DNA of 56,379 nt, taken from positions 1-56,379 of the forward strand of contig JAFDKH010000012.1 of NCBI GenBank assembly GCA_019307065.1, written 5' to 3'. The DNA comes from Deltaproteobacteria bacterium (GTDB lineage: Bacteria; Myxococcota; B64-G9). The notes under the pieces were generated by a model. That model was not told where the DNA came from. It saw only the letters and a program-made list of their open reading frames with translations, and ran no database searches. Made by a program: the position numbers and the translations under genes. Positions 8,119-16,600 of the stretch are shown here, in pieces (the first letter of the stretch is position 1; each line of letters starts with the position of its first letter).

Positions 8119-8901
8119 ATGAAGAACTTTTGTTTGGTAATGGTGGTCCTGGCGCTGAGTTTTGCAGGCCTGGCGTATAGCGAACAAAAAGCATCTTCAG
8201 GCGCTAAAAAGGTCGATCCGATAGATGCGATGGTTTATCACACTCGAGCCATGATGAAGATTATAAAAACCAATCTCGCTGATTGTACGAAAATTGTAAG
8301 CGAACTGGAGGAATACTCTAACAACTACAAGGCTACGTTTTCATACGCAAAGAAAGCGGATAAAAAAGTCGATGCGTTGATCAAGGACTCGATGCAGATC
8401 ATGGAGGAGGCTTCCAAGAAATGCCCCAAGCACATCGGTCAGATTGGTGGGGCCGTACAGTTCGGCGACGAGCACAAACACCAAGCCGGCCATGAGCATA
8501 AACACCATGTCGGTCATGAGCACAGCCAGCCGGTAGCCCAGGTCGATCCGGCACCCGAAGTCGATACATCCGACGCTCCTGAATACCTGGTAAAAACACT
8601 GAACCACATTAAGACCATAACCGATGAGATCGGGAAACACTTGCCCGATTGTGCCAAGACTCTGGCGGCAGCTAAAAAATACCTTTCCGACAATCAGGCC
8701 GAACTCAAATCATTGGCCGAAACGGCCGAAAAAAGCCAGGCGGGCATGACCGATGAACAAAAGAAGAAAATCAGCCAGCAGGCCTTGGCCCTGATGAAGC
8801 CGATCCAGCAAGGAATATTGACGATCCAGGTTGAATTCGCCCAGAAATGCCCTCAAGAGATGAAGGAAGTCACTGAGACAATGCGTCAGTATGTGAAGTA
8901 G
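8119..8901 (+). CDS. Exported protein with internal duplication and His-rich linker
   Basis: 260 residues with a signal peptide (1-20) and a GGAGG site 6 bases before the ATG. The chain holds two similar helical units, about 35-108 and 153-256. Each has one Cys in a DC(A/T)K context (C56, C178) and one in a KCP context (C102, C244), which suggests one disulphide per unit. Between them, residues 119-135 hold a dense His/Glu run (HEHKHH and similar) that could bind Zn, Cu or Ni. I do not recognise a named family. It could be a periplasmic metal-binding or metal-sensing protein, which is an inference from composition only. It is transcribed away from the TraB-like gene. Confidence 0.8.
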   Translation: MKNFCLVMVVLALSFAGLAYSEQKASSGAKKVDPIDAMVYHTRAMMKIIKTNLADCTKIVSELEEYSNNYKATFSYAKKADKKVDALIKDSMQIMEEASKKCPKHIGQIGGAVQFGDEHKHQAGHEHKHHVGHEHSQPVAQVDPAPEVDTSDAPEYLVKTLNHIKTITDEIGKHLPDCAKTLAAAKKYLSDNQAELKSLAETAEKSQAGMTDEQKKKISQQALALMKPIQQGILTIQVEFAQKCPQEMKEVTETMRQYVK

Positions 8902-8981
8902 TTGCCGTTTATTTCCGGGGGAACAGGGCAATCACACCTGGAATCGGCCAGATAATTTCGACTCTTCCGGACAGGATTTTC

Positions 8982-9746
8982 TCAATCCCGGGTGCGACGA
9001 TCTCGTTCGAATTGGCAGGCCAGATCCCGAATGGATTTTACAATCGCGCCTGCCATTTTCTTAATTTGTTTTGAATCCGACAGGCGCTCTTCTTCGGCTC
9101 GGTTCACCAGTACGCCGGCCTCAAAAAGAACGAAAGGCCTTTTGATAGTCCTGGCCAGATAAAGAAAGTCGCCGGCATAGATGCCGCGGGCAGAATCCAG
9201 CCACTTACGTGATTCGCCGGGTATCGCTTGGGCATGATAGCTGGCAAAGCTCAAGCCAATCTCGTGCAAGCCATCGGCCATGAGCGTAGCTGCTCTTTTA
9301 GAAAGCGGAGCGTAATAGCCCTTGGCCGGGACAAAAAGCGAGAAACCCGAAAAGCGATCAGAATATGACAGAATTTGGCCGTCGAGTTCCCATGGTTTCA
9401 GGAAATGCGGCTGGACTGAATCGTGATGAATCGACAGCACCAGATCGGGATCGAGCGCATTAATTAGTCGGGCCCTCTTTTTCAGGGGCAGGTTTTTTTT
9501 CGGCCCGCGGGTAATCTCGACCTTGAACCTCGGGTCCTTGTTCAGCTCTTTGGCAATCGCGGCCGTCAGTTTGTCGTTGAAATCGACTTCGGGCACTCCG
9601 CGCGCGGAAATTGCCCCGGGACTCTTGGGTGAATGGCCCGGATCAAGCACGACTGTGAATTGTGCGGCCCTGGATTCAGCCGCCGACAAACAGGCCAGCC
9701 AGGTGGTCAATATTACGATAAACTTGATTGGTAATTTCAATTGCAT
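8982..9746 (-). CDS. N-acetylmuramoyl-L-alanine amidase (Amidase_3)
   Basis: 254 residues from the ATG at 9746; an upstream GTG at 9800 would put extra residues before the signal peptide. Residues 1-28 are a signal peptide. The catalytic domain shows the Amidase_3 zinc site: His38 in LDPGHSP, Glu53 in GVPEVDFND, and His107 in LSIHHDS. The catalytic Glu209 is in LFEAGVLVN. The enzyme cuts the bond between MurNAc and the stem peptide and acts in the periplasm, typically in cell separation or wall recycling. There is no SH3, LysM or AMIN domain, so targeting must depend on partners. It is convergent with the gene at 8119-8901. Confidence 0.92.
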   Translation of the reverse strand: MQLKLPIKFIVILTTWLACLSAAESRAAQFTVVLDPGHSPKSPGAISARGVPEVDFNDKLTAAIAKELNKDPRFKVEITRGPKKNLPLKKRARLINALDPDLVLSIHHDSVQPHFLKPWELDGQILSYSDRFSGFSLFVPAKGYYAPLSKRAATLMADGLHEIGLSFASYHAQAIPGESRKWLDSARGIYAGDFLYLARTIKRPFVLFEAGVLVNRAEEERLSDSKQIKKMAGAIVKSIRDLACQFERDRRTRD

Positions 9747-9919
9747 CGAAAGACAGACTCCAGCACCAATAGTACTAGCTGCTTGAGAAAACAGGATCAC
9801 AGAGGTTTACGATACCAGAAGTCCGCCAGGCAGCGAAAAGAAACTCTACGGGCATCTCCGTCAGCCATAGATCACACTACCCATGGTGTCTAATCTGTAT
9901 CCGGTCTAGACTGTTACCT

Positions 9920-11878
9920 ATGAAAACAAATTGTTCTGGTTTGTGGGTCGTTTTCGTGTTTCTCACGGGGGTGTTGCTTCATTGGGGATGTGCAATTAAA
10001 GAGAAGGACAGCAAGGAGCCCCCTGTTGTCGAGCGGAAGAAGGAACCTGTCAGCACTGGAGAACCTATCGTCGAGAGGGAGAAGGACTCGATCGTCGATC
10101 TGGACAAACGCACCTTCCGCGGGCAGAGAATTGGCGAAGACACAACCGAGGTTTACGCCCGCTATCCATTTGCTCTCGATACTAAGCCACTTGTACGGGC
10201 GGAAAACCTCGAGAAGTTGGATATGGCCGGCAACCCGGTGGCTGATCTGACTTTCCTGACCGGGAAAACAAAGCTCAGCTTAATCAAGCTGGACCGCACC
10301 GGCGTGACCAATCTGGGGCCCCTGAAAGGCATGACTCGACTGCGCAACCTCAGCCTATCTGTGACCGGGGTCTCTGATCTGCGGCCCTTGGGAAATTGCT
10401 TCAATCTTCAGCGTCTGATCCTGGCCAGCACCAAGGTGTCCAATCTGGGCCCCCTGCGTAACCTGGATCGGCTGGCTGAACTCAACTTGTCGCGCACCCA
10501 GGTCAAGGAACTCGGGCCGCTGGCCGGCTTGTCTCGGCTATCGGATTTGCGGTTGGACCGTACTCCGGTCGACGATATCTCGACCCTGGCGGCCTTGAAA
10601 GAGCTGGAGTCGTTGGACCTGAGCGTGACCTCCGTGACCGATCTGACGCCCCTTCGAAACCTGCCTAAACTCAGGCGACTCGACTTGAGCCACACGCGGA
10701 TAAGTGATCTGAGTCCCCTGCAGCGGATGCCCAATCTGGAGGTGCTGCGCTTGGACTACACCGCAGTCAGCGACTTGAGCCCCTTGGGCGAGTTGAAGAA
10801 GCTGCACACCATAGGCATGGTCGGCACGCCGGTTAAAGACCTGGGTCCGCTGGCTTCCATTTTGTCGCTCTGGAACCTGGTGCTTGCCTCGGACAAGGGC
10901 TTGACGACCCAACTGGAGTCCCTGCTAAAGAAGCTGCCTGGGCTGGATGTCATTCGGCTGGACGACGGAGCCAATGATTGGAGCAACGAACTTTCTGCGT
11001 CGGCTTGTCTGGGGACGAAAAAACGCCATGGGATCATCATCCTAAGTCTGGAACACCGGTATGACACGCCCGAACCGATTTGTGAGGAAGAGAAGTGTCG
11101 CTTGTCTACTCGATTATCCGGGATCGGTTACCCGAGCTCAAAGTACAACCTGGAAGTAGAGACCGTTGCTCAGGCCGGAAAACCACAGGTCTTCTTTAGC
11201 TGGTTAGAAACTGATCAGTATTGTCGGCCCGAATTGATATCCCCGATAGTGGAGTACGGCCCGGCGACCGTCGATCAGTCTGGTTCTAACTATCACGACT
11301 TGATTAGCCTGCACACCCGGGAGCCCGGCAATGTCTCGCTGGCCTTTGCAAGCCTGCCCGACAAGAAAGACTGCAAGATACATCCCATGGGTAACATCAA
11401 GTGGTCGCTGCTGGAGGGCGAATGTCGCGACGGTTATGCGACCGGGCACGGCAAGGGCAGGGGACGAAATGACGGGGGAGAATTCTACTACCTGGGCGGT
11501 TTCGAGCAAGGTTGGCTACATGGAGAGGGGTCGTTGTTCATGACCGAGGGTAGTGTGACACATGGTTCTTTTGAAAAAGGCGTAGGCGAGGGCCTGCATC
11601 ACATGTACGATTCGATGAATCAATCCCGTTACGCTGGTCAGTTCAAAGCGGATATGCGCCATGGTCCGGGCAAGTACGTCGTGCGCGGCGGCCTTCGGTT
11701 TGAGGGCCGTTGGGAGAAGGATGATTACGTCGACGGGACCCTGACTTACCTGGACGGCGGGGTGTTCACCGGCACCTTCAAGGAACGTAAGCGGCACGGC
11801 CGGGGAGTCATGATCCATCCCGATGGTCGAAAACAAGATGGGATGTGGAAGGACGACGAGTATATTGTTGGACACTAA
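9920..11878 (+). CDS. Lipoprotein with leucine-rich repeats and MORN repeats
   Basis: 652 residues. It begins with a lipoprotein signal (lipobox HWGC, +2 Ala). A charged linker is followed by ten 22-residue leucine-rich repeats (residues 97-316) of the internalin/SDS22 type, with consensus L-x-x-L-x-L-(S/D)-x-T-x-V-x-D-L-x-P-L, plus a capping repeat. A central Cys-containing region of unknown fold (about 330-500) follows. The last 150 residues hold MORN-type repeats (for example LGGFEQGWLHGEGS, FKADMRHGPGKY and FKERKRHGRGVMIHPDG). Both repeat types bind proteins or lipids. Combining them on an outer membrane lipoprotein suggests an adhesion or scaffold role, which is an inference. It is probably transcribed alone. 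Confidence 0.9.
   Translation: MKTNCSGLWVVFVFLTGVLLHWGCAIKEKDSKEPPVVERKKEPVSTGEPIVEREKDSIVDLDKRTFRGQRIGEDTTEVYARYPFALDTKPLVRAENLEKLDMAGNPVADLTFLTGKTKLSLIKLDRTGVTNLGPLKGMTRLRNLSLSVTGVSDLRPLGNCFNLQRLILASTKVSNLGPLRNLDRLAELNLSRTQVKELGPLAGLSRLSDLRLDRTPVDDISTLAALKELESLDLSVTSVTDLTPLRNLPKLRRLDLSHTRISDLSPLQRMPNLEVLRLDYTAVSDLSPLGELKKLHTIGMVGTPVKDLGPLASILSLWNLVLASDKGLTTQLESLLKKLPGLDVIRLDDGANDWSNELSASACLGTKKRHGIIILSLEHRYDTPEPICEEEKCRLSTRLSGIGYPSSKYNLEVETVAQAGKPQVFFSWLETDQYCRPELISPIVEYGPATVDQSGSNYHDLISLHTREPGNVSLAFASLPDKKDCKIHPMGNIKWSLLEGECRDGYATGHGKGRGRNDGGEFYYLGGFEQGWLHGEGSLFMTEGSVTHGSFEKGVGEGLHHMYDSMNQSRYAGQFKADMRHGPGKYVVRGGLRFEGRWEKDDYVDGTLTYLDGGVFTGTFKERKRHGRGVMIHPDGRKQDGMWKDDEYIVGH
10208..10867 (+). 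repeat. Ten 66-bp units encoding leucine-rich repeats
   Basis: The coding DNA has a 66-base period here, ten units long, each encoding one 22-residue LRR of the lipoprotein 9920-11878. Units are diverged at the DNA level, so the array is old and not a fresh tandem expansion. Confidence 0.75.
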
Positions 11879-11916
11879 GACCAGAAAAGAATTCATCATT
11901 TTCGCATTATCATCCG

Positions 11917-11922
11917 TATAAT
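11917..11922 (+). promoter_or_regulatory. Possible -10 box (TATAAT) ahead of 11968-13623
   Basis: A perfect TATAAT lies 46 bases before the ATG at 11968, in the 89-base gap after the LRR/MORN gene. No good -35 element is seen at 16-18 bases. Between it and the gene, an imperfect inverted repeat (ATTCAT...ATGAAT around 11934-11955) could form a leader hairpin. It suggests that the downstream gene has its own promoter. Confidence 0.3.
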
Positions 11923-11967
11923 ACATAGGTCGTATTCATTTCGTTTTTCGATGAATGGGAACAGGCT

Positions 11968-13623
11968 ATGAGAAAAAGCGCGATTATTGTCAGCTGGCTG
12001 ACTGTCTTGGTCATTATCCAGACCAGTCAGCTGCAGGCCTCCGGATACCATCCGCCCTTTGATCAGGCAGTCTCAGAGGCGCAGCTGGTGGTTCTAGGCG
12101 AAGTAACAAAGGCCTGGTGCCCAGGTGTGAAGAAGGCCAAACCGGCCGGACAAACGGCCTGTCGTGCCGGGCGGGTTTTTCGGATGAAGATTGAGAAGGT
12201 TTACAAGGGTAATCTGAAACCCGGCGCTGAGATAGTCTTCGTCGATCCCCATCACGGCTCGACGGCTTCTTATCGGGTGGCCGAGGGCAAGCCCAACCTG
12301 ACTTTTCTTATTCCGGCCGAATTCGACGAATTTACCAAAAGGCGCTACGAATTCGGCGCCGGCATGCTCTATCGTCCCATTCGAAACTTGAGCCGTCACT
12401 CGATTTTTGGTGAGGATAACTACAGCGGTTGGCTGTTCTTACTCGAACAGGTCGTGCCGAAAAAGCCCGGCGATTTGCATGCCAGCTTGACCAGAATTCT
12501 CGAGCAAAACAAGAATCGCCATGTCCTGCGCTATGCCATCGAGCATTTCCCGGCAAGCTTTACCGAATCAGACCAGGCGCTGTTTAAAAAGGTGATCTTG
12601 GAAAACAAAGAAGACGCCTTTATTATAAGCCCGGTTGTAAGGCGCTTGGTCAAGCAGGGGGTCGGGTTTGCGCCGCAGGTCTTGCGTGAATTGATTACTA
12701 AATGCTCTCCCTATGCCCGTCAGGAATTCTTCAAGATGATTGACCGGGAAAACATTTCGGCCTTGCAAGATAAGCTGTTTGAATTTCTGAAGCAGAAAAA
12801 ACCGGCCGATGAGCAAAAACTTATCGATATCCTGGCCCGCTTTGCCCCGGAATATCTCAAAGACCAGCTAAGCCGGCAGGACTTGCCGTTTTGGAAACTG
12901 ATTCCTTGTTTGCAGGCGCTCAAGATTGACGGTCGGGCCGTTGGTCGGTCGGGCTTCTCGGCAGAAATCATCAGGGTCAGCCCTTATACTCTGCGTCAGT
13001 TGGGTGAGGTGCTCAATGGCGACGAATTCTACGGGATTCTGGCGATGGCTGCACCCCTAAAGAACTCCGACTGGGAAGTCTTGTTTCCGCTTTTGGAACC
13101 GACCCTGGCCGGGGCCGACACGCCGATTAGAAAAATGATAGTGGCCCTGATGCGGACATTCGGCCGGCAGGTTTCTCGCTTAAAGAAGACCTACCACTTG
13201 GCCCAGACCGATCAACGCTCGCCCAAACCGATAGCTCTCGAGATTCTTACCGGCAAAAGGAAGTTTCGTCTTGACGAGCCGGTTAGTATCACTATCAAGG
13301 AAATTGCCCAGCTTGATCGAGCCTGGATTTCTTTGGAGGGGGAACTCGGCTGGGCCTTCGACCGGCCCGATAAAACCTGGGTGAGTAGCGGCGGGTCTTT
13401 CCATGTTTTCAAAAATGCCGGGGTTGCGCTGGAGAAACATCACCGGCTGAAAAAAGGTGAAGTCGTTCAAACCAGTCAAGTCATGACCTCGTTTTTCGAT
13501 GTTCCCGGAGTTTATCAGGTCAAAGCCCGCAAGCTTTATCCTCACGACGGCGGCGCCCACGGACTCGACTCCTGGACCGGGGTCGTTTTTTCTGAGCCGA
13601 TTGAAATTGAAATCTACGAGTGA
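11968..13623 (+). CDS. Exported protein with OB/NTR-like N-terminal domain and helical repeats, function unknown
   Basis: 551 residues with a signal peptide (1-25). The first 130 mature residues (VVLGEVTKAW, then FRMKIEKVYKGNLKPG, then LTFLIP) have the beta-strand pattern of NTR/TIMP-like OB folds seen in many bacterial exported proteins. This is a weak structural guess. The middle part (about 170-410) is strongly alpha-helical and may be HEAT-like. The C-terminal 130 residues look like a beta-sandwich (FRLDEPVSITIKEIAQLDRAWISLEGEL in shortened form: LDEPVSITIKE). No enzyme motif is visible. It follows the LRR/MORN gene by 89 bases and converges on the gene 13646-13894. Confidence 0.75.
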   Translation: MRKSAIIVSWLTVLVIIQTSQLQASGYHPPFDQAVSEAQLVVLGEVTKAWCPGVKKAKPAGQTACRAGRVFRMKIEKVYKGNLKPGAEIVFVDPHHGSTASYRVAEGKPNLTFLIPAEFDEFTKRRYEFGAGMLYRPIRNLSRHSIFGEDNYSGWLFLLEQVVPKKPGDLHASLTRILEQNKNRHVLRYAIEHFPASFTESDQALFKKVILENKEDAFIISPVVRRLVKQGVGFAPQVLRELITKCSPYARQEFFKMIDRENISALQDKLFEFLKQKKPADEQKLIDILARFAPEYLKDQLSRQDLPFWKLIPCLQALKIDGRAVGRSGFSAEIIRVSPYTLRQLGEVLNGDEFYGILAMAAPLKNSDWEVLFPLLEPTLAGADTPIRKMIVALMRTFGRQVSRLKKTYHLAQTDQRSPKPIALEILTGKRKFRLDEPVSITIKEIAQLDRAWISLEGELGWAFDRPDKTWVSSGGSFHVFKNAGVALEKHHRLKKGEVVQTSQVMTSFFDVPGVYQVKARKLYPHDGGAHGLDSWTGVVFSEPIEIEIYE

Positions 13624-13645
13624 GTCCCGGGTTGGATAATGGTAT

Positions 13646-13894
13646 TCAGGAAATCTGGCGCTTTAAGTACAACATCATGATCCGGCCGTGTTCGAAGTCT
13701 TCTAATGTGACTGAAACCAACTCCCAGCTCTCAAGGCCTGCGTCATTGAGGTATTCCCAGACCTTAGGGCAGTGATCGGCAATTTCCTGAGGGCCCGAGA
13801 GCTGCGCCATGGGCACCTCGCCTTGCCATTTTCCATTTACGAAAGTAACCGCGGCGTTTTGCGCTTGACAAACCTGGTATTCATATTTGGCCAT
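13646..13894 (-). CDS. DUF4177-like small protein
   Basis: 82 residues. The pattern KYEYQVCQ at the N-terminus and WEYLNDAGLESWELVSV in the middle matches the DUF4177 family (Y-E-Y-K-V ... L-N-E-x-G-x-E-G-W-E-L-V-S). The family is small, cytoplasmic and of unknown function. GGGAGG sits 6-7 bases ahead of the ATG. The gene is convergent with 11968-13623 and divergent from the CapA-like gene, across an intergenic region that carries strong inverted repeats. Confidence 0.75.
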   Translation of the reverse strand: MAKYEYQVCQAQNAAVTFVNGKWQGEVPMAQLSGPQEIADHCPKVWEYLNDAGLESWELVSVTLEDFEHGRIMMLYLKRQIS

Positions 13895-13947
13895 TAGCCA
13901 CCTCCCGCAAACAAGCCCAATACCTAATTATTACAACAATGCCAAAG

Positions 13948-14002
13948 AGATGGCAAAAAAAGCGCCCTTAAACCGACTCTGCTTTACGAATTTTTGCCAT
14001 CT
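13948..14002. repeat. 12-bp perfect inverted repeat with 31-base spacer
   Basis: AGATGGCAAAAA (13948-13959) is exactly repeated in inverse as TTTTTGCCATCT (13991-14002). A second, shorter pairing is possible inside the left side: TGCCA (13940-13944) with TGGCA (13951-13955). The two pairings are mutually exclusive. The site lies between divergent genes for a DUF4177 protein and a CapA-like protein. It is not a normal terminator on either strand. Confidence 0.6.
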
Positions 14003-14022
14003 AGATTAAGTATATACTAGAT
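13999..14022. promoter_or_regulatory. Palindrome with embedded -10-like box upstream of CapA-like gene
   Basis: ATCTAG (13999-14004) and CTAGAT (14017-14022) form a perfect 6-bp inverted repeat with a 12-base spacer. A TATACT box (14013-14018) lies in its right side. It overlaps the right arm of the 12-bp inverted repeat by 4 bases. It may be a repressor site over the promoter of the CapA-like gene; no convincing -35 was found. Confidence 0.35.
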
Positions 14023-14075
14023 CATCTCTATCGGGCAGGTTGACAGGCGCCACAAAAAAATGCCCTACTTTTCTT

Positions 14076-15347
14076 ATGTTGAGGGCCTGCACCCAGATTC
14101 TGGCTGGAATGCTCTTCCTGGCCGGTTGTCAAAACAGTGCTGTTGACCCTTATCTCGATTGGCCTGTCGAGGGCAGCTATTTCCCGTACATCTATACCCC
14201 CGAGACCGATCTGCAAGATTACGAGCTTGTCCGCTTCGAGACCGAAACCTGGGACCCGGCGGTTGATTTCGACATGGTGACCGGTTATGCCAAGAAGGCC
14301 ATCTATCATCGCCCGGGTGCCCCTTTGGAATCAGTCGAACATTTCAAGTCAATGCGCAGGCAGATTCCCCGCCTGGCCGAAGGTGCCCGGCTCTCCTTCG
14401 TCGGAGACCTCTTATGGGTTGGTGACAACTGGAGTGCGTTTGCGCTGCCTACGGCCGGTTTGTTTGACGGCGATTTACGGATTGGCAATCTGGAGACTCC
14501 CACCTCGCCCTTGCACACCACAGACCGCAGCCAGATGGGACTCTATCAATTCAATTCACCGGTCGAGATGCTCGATGGCCTGCCGCTGGACGTCCTGCAA
14601 CTGAACAATAATCACTCGCTGGACTTCGACGACCAGGCCCTCGAAGCCACGGTGGCCGAGGTCGAAAAGCGGGGGTTCGTCCATACCGGTTTTGAAAACC
14701 ACGCTATTGTGAGCGTCAAAGATCTCGAGATTGCATTGCTGTCGTACACTTGGGGGATAAACCGCCGCGATATTTCTTCTTCACATGAGCTGTTTGTCGT
14801 CCCCTTCGGGCATATCGACCAAGACATTGATTTGACTGCCCTGATCGAAGATGTAGTCCAGGCTCGGGCGCAAGTCGATAGCGTGGTCGTCTTAGTGCAT
14901 TGGGGCTTCGAATATGAATACTACCCTGACCCGCATTTCATGGTTCTGGCCCGGGCGATTATTACCGCCGGGGCCGATCTGGTGGTTGGCCAGGGTCCGC
15001 ATACTCTTCAGCCGGCCGAAATCTGTCATGTAAATCAGCCCGACAAGATTCCCGACCTGGGTACCTGCAGTATCCGAACTGCGGATGGTCAGCCCCGAAC
15101 TGCGGCGGTCTTGTATTCACTCGGCAATTTCTCGACTTTCCAGGATACCCTGCCGCTTCGCTCGGGAATGATAGCTACTGTCAGCCTGAATCCTGACGTC
15201 AGCGGGCTCGAGTGGCTGCCGACCATCATGCTCTACCAGCCGGTTCCGACAGTCGAAGCCCTGGACGATCATTTGGACAACTGGGCGATCAACCAAGAAT
15301 CCGAGCGCCTGGATGATCATTTGGGCACCCGCTGGAAAAGGAAATAG
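14076..15347 (+). CDS. CapA family (PGA_cap metallophosphatase-fold) lipoprotein
   Basis: About 423 residues from the ATG at 14076; a TTG at 14040 in the same frame would add 12 residues. Neither has a good Shine-Dalgarno, but the ATG gives a compact lipoprotein signal ending in the lipobox FLAGC with +2 Gln. The domain shows the CapA/PGA_cap series: LSFVGDLLW, IGNLETP, LQLNNNHSLDF, VLVHWGFEYEY, VVGQGPHTLQP and LYSLGNF. These residues form the calcineurin-like metal site. Family members take part in poly-gamma-glutamate capsule export or act as exported metallophosphoesterases. No capBC genes are nearby, so a free-standing enzyme is more likely. Confidence 0.88.
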   Translation: MLRACTQILAGMLFLAGCQNSAVDPYLDWPVEGSYFPYIYTPETDLQDYELVRFETETWDPAVDFDMVTGYAKKAIYHRPGAPLESVEHFKSMRRQIPRLAEGARLSFVGDLLWVGDNWSAFALPTAGLFDGDLRIGNLETPTSPLHTTDRSQMGLYQFNSPVEMLDGLPLDVLQLNNNHSLDFDDQALEATVAEVEKRGFVHTGFENHAIVSVKDLEIALLSYTWGINRRDISSSHELFVVPFGHIDQDIDLTALIEDVVQARAQVDSVVVLVHWGFEYEYYPDPHFMVLARAIITAGADLVVGQGPHTLQPAEICHVNQPDKIPDLGTCSIRTADGQPRTAAVLYSLGNFSTFQDTLPLRSGMIATVSLNPDVSGLEWLPTIMLYQPVPTVEALDDHLDNWAINQESERLDDHLGTRWKRK

Positions 15348-15426
15348 TATCCACCTACGACGGAACCTTTCTGGTTAGCAAGCTTCTAATCTGATGAGTC
15401 CGAATTGATTTTAAGGGAGAGCCAGC

Positions 15427-15963
15427 TTGTCCCGGCCATGGTTTCAGTCAGGGGTTATGCACAAGGTCCTCGTGATCTTGCTGGCGTTTTTATTGCAGCC
15501 GGGCTACCCGGCTGCCCAGGCAGCCGAAAGCATTAAAAAGGCGTCAAAAAAATACGAAAAAATAAAGGCTCTCAATCGGTGGTTTGCCCATGTGCATGCT
15601 CGGCCCTTTCTGCGATCCTGGTCTTGTTTCAGTAATAAGAAGCCAAGAATAAAGAAATTCAAAGCCCCTTCCGGTCCACTCGATCGCGCCGCGATTACGA
15701 AAGTCATGAGGGACAAGCGCGGTAAAATTTACGAATGTTATCGATATTACTTGAGATGGGACCCGAAACCCGGTGGAAAGCTGAAGTTTAAAATAGTGAT
15801 TCGCCCCGATGGAGATGTCGACAAGGTAACAATTGTCGAAAAAACAGCCATGCACCCTGAAATGAAGAAGTGTCTATTGAGAGTCATCAAGCGTTTCAGG
15901 TTTCCCAGACCGGACGGGTTCGAACCGGTCGAGGTCTACTATCCATTTGTCTTTGATCCCTGA
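15427..15963 (+). CDS. Exported protein with AgmX/PglI-type (TonB-like) C-terminal domain
   Basis: 178 residues. I keep the TTG at 15427 because AAGGGAGA (15413-15420) sits 6 bases ahead; an ATG at 15460 is the alternative, and both give a signal peptide. The second half is the AgmX/PglI C-terminal domain common in Myxococcota: a conserved ECYRYYL helix, then GGKLKFKIVIRPDGDVDKV, then MKKCLLRVIKRFRFPRP and a final YPFVF strand. The two Cys of this pattern probably pair. The domain resembles the TonB C-terminus, and in myxobacteria it occurs in proteins tied to gliding and envelope functions. There is no ExbB/ExbD partner here. The same domain ends the 1100-residue lipoprotein at 26578-29880. 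Confidence 0.85.
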   Translation: MSRPWFQSGVMHKVLVILLAFLLQPGYPAAQAAESIKKASKKYEKIKALNRWFAHVHARPFLRSWSCFSNKKPRIKKFKAPSGPLDRAAITKVMRDKRGKIYECYRYYLRWDPKPGGKLKFKIVIRPDGDVDKVTIVEKTAMHPEMKKCLLRVIKRFRFPRPDGFEPVEVYYPFVFDP

Positions 15964-15998
15964 TCAGGTCGGCAAGTTTATCGGGTTGCTTACAAAGC

Positions 15999-16027
15999 TT
16001 GTCACTTCGCCATTGTGACAATATGAT
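15999..16027 (+). promoter_or_regulatory. Sigma70-like promoter overlapped by a 7-bp inverted repeat
   Basis: TTGTCA (15999-16004) and TATGAT (16022-16027) are separated by 17 bases, which is near consensus. The perfect inverted repeat TTGTCAC (15999-16005) and GTGACAA (16015-16021) covers the -35 box and the spacer. It serves the gene at 16066 and has the geometry of a repressor-controlled promoter. Confidence 0.55.
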
Positions 16028-16065
16028 GTGAGCGATTCATACATAGAAACAGCGGCGAGGTGAAC

Positions 16066-16587
16066 ATGAAAGCAGTCCTGGTTGTTTTATGCATAGTGGC
16101 TCTGGTGTTCGGAGGGTACATATATATGAACCGTCCAGTCCAGATAACAAATCTCTCATTCGTTGACTCTGATGACGAGAGCTATTCCTTAGACGATCTC
16201 ATCGAGGATAAGGATTATTTGCTATTGGTTGTGTTGGGCTCGAAAGACTTGATGAGCCAATATGCGGCTAAAAAACTAACCGAATGGTATCCGGACTATT
16301 CCGACGATGTGGCTTTCGTTGGGCTAATGATTCAAGGCAAGTCGAGCGCCGACAAGTTCCAGGCAGACAAGGAAATCCCGTTTGATCTCTACTCGATTCG
16401 TTCGGGCAAAGATCGGACCGCGATCAATTCCTTTATCGAAAAGTCCGGCAGGGGGTACGGCTGTGCAGGTTCGGCGGTCTACACCGGCACGGTCATTGTG
16501 TTGGACTCTGAGCGCTACATGTTGTTCAAGCTGGAAAAAGAACAACTCGAAGAGTTGCCGGATCGATTTGAAGATTTGGGTTTATAG
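16066..16587 (+). CDS. Membrane-anchored thioredoxin-fold protein without active-site cysteines
   Basis: 173 residues from the ATG at 16066, which has GAGGTG 4 bases upstream; a GTG at 16060 overlaps that site. One N-terminal membrane segment (about 4-21) is followed by a domain with the strand order of redoxins: a sequence like LLLVVLGSKDLMSQYAAK, then VAFVGLMIQG, then a strand GTVIVLDSERYMLFKL. The usual CxxC position reads GSKD, and the only mature Cys is in RGYGCAGS. It is therefore unlikely to be a dithiol oxidoreductase and may be a redoxin-like chaperone or a binding protein. Fold assignment is by eye. It has its own promoter and converges with the PepT-like gene. Confidence 0.65.
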   Translation: MKAVLVVLCIVALVFGGYIYMNRPVQITNLSFVDSDDESYSLDDLIEDKDYLLLVVLGSKDLMSQYAAKKLTEWYPDYSDDVAFVGLMIQGKSSADKFQADKEIPFDLYSIRSGKDRTAINSFIEKSGRGYGCAGSAVYTGTVIVLDSERYMLFKLEKEQLEELPDRFEDLGL

Positions 16588-16600
16588 CTTTTAGTAATAT

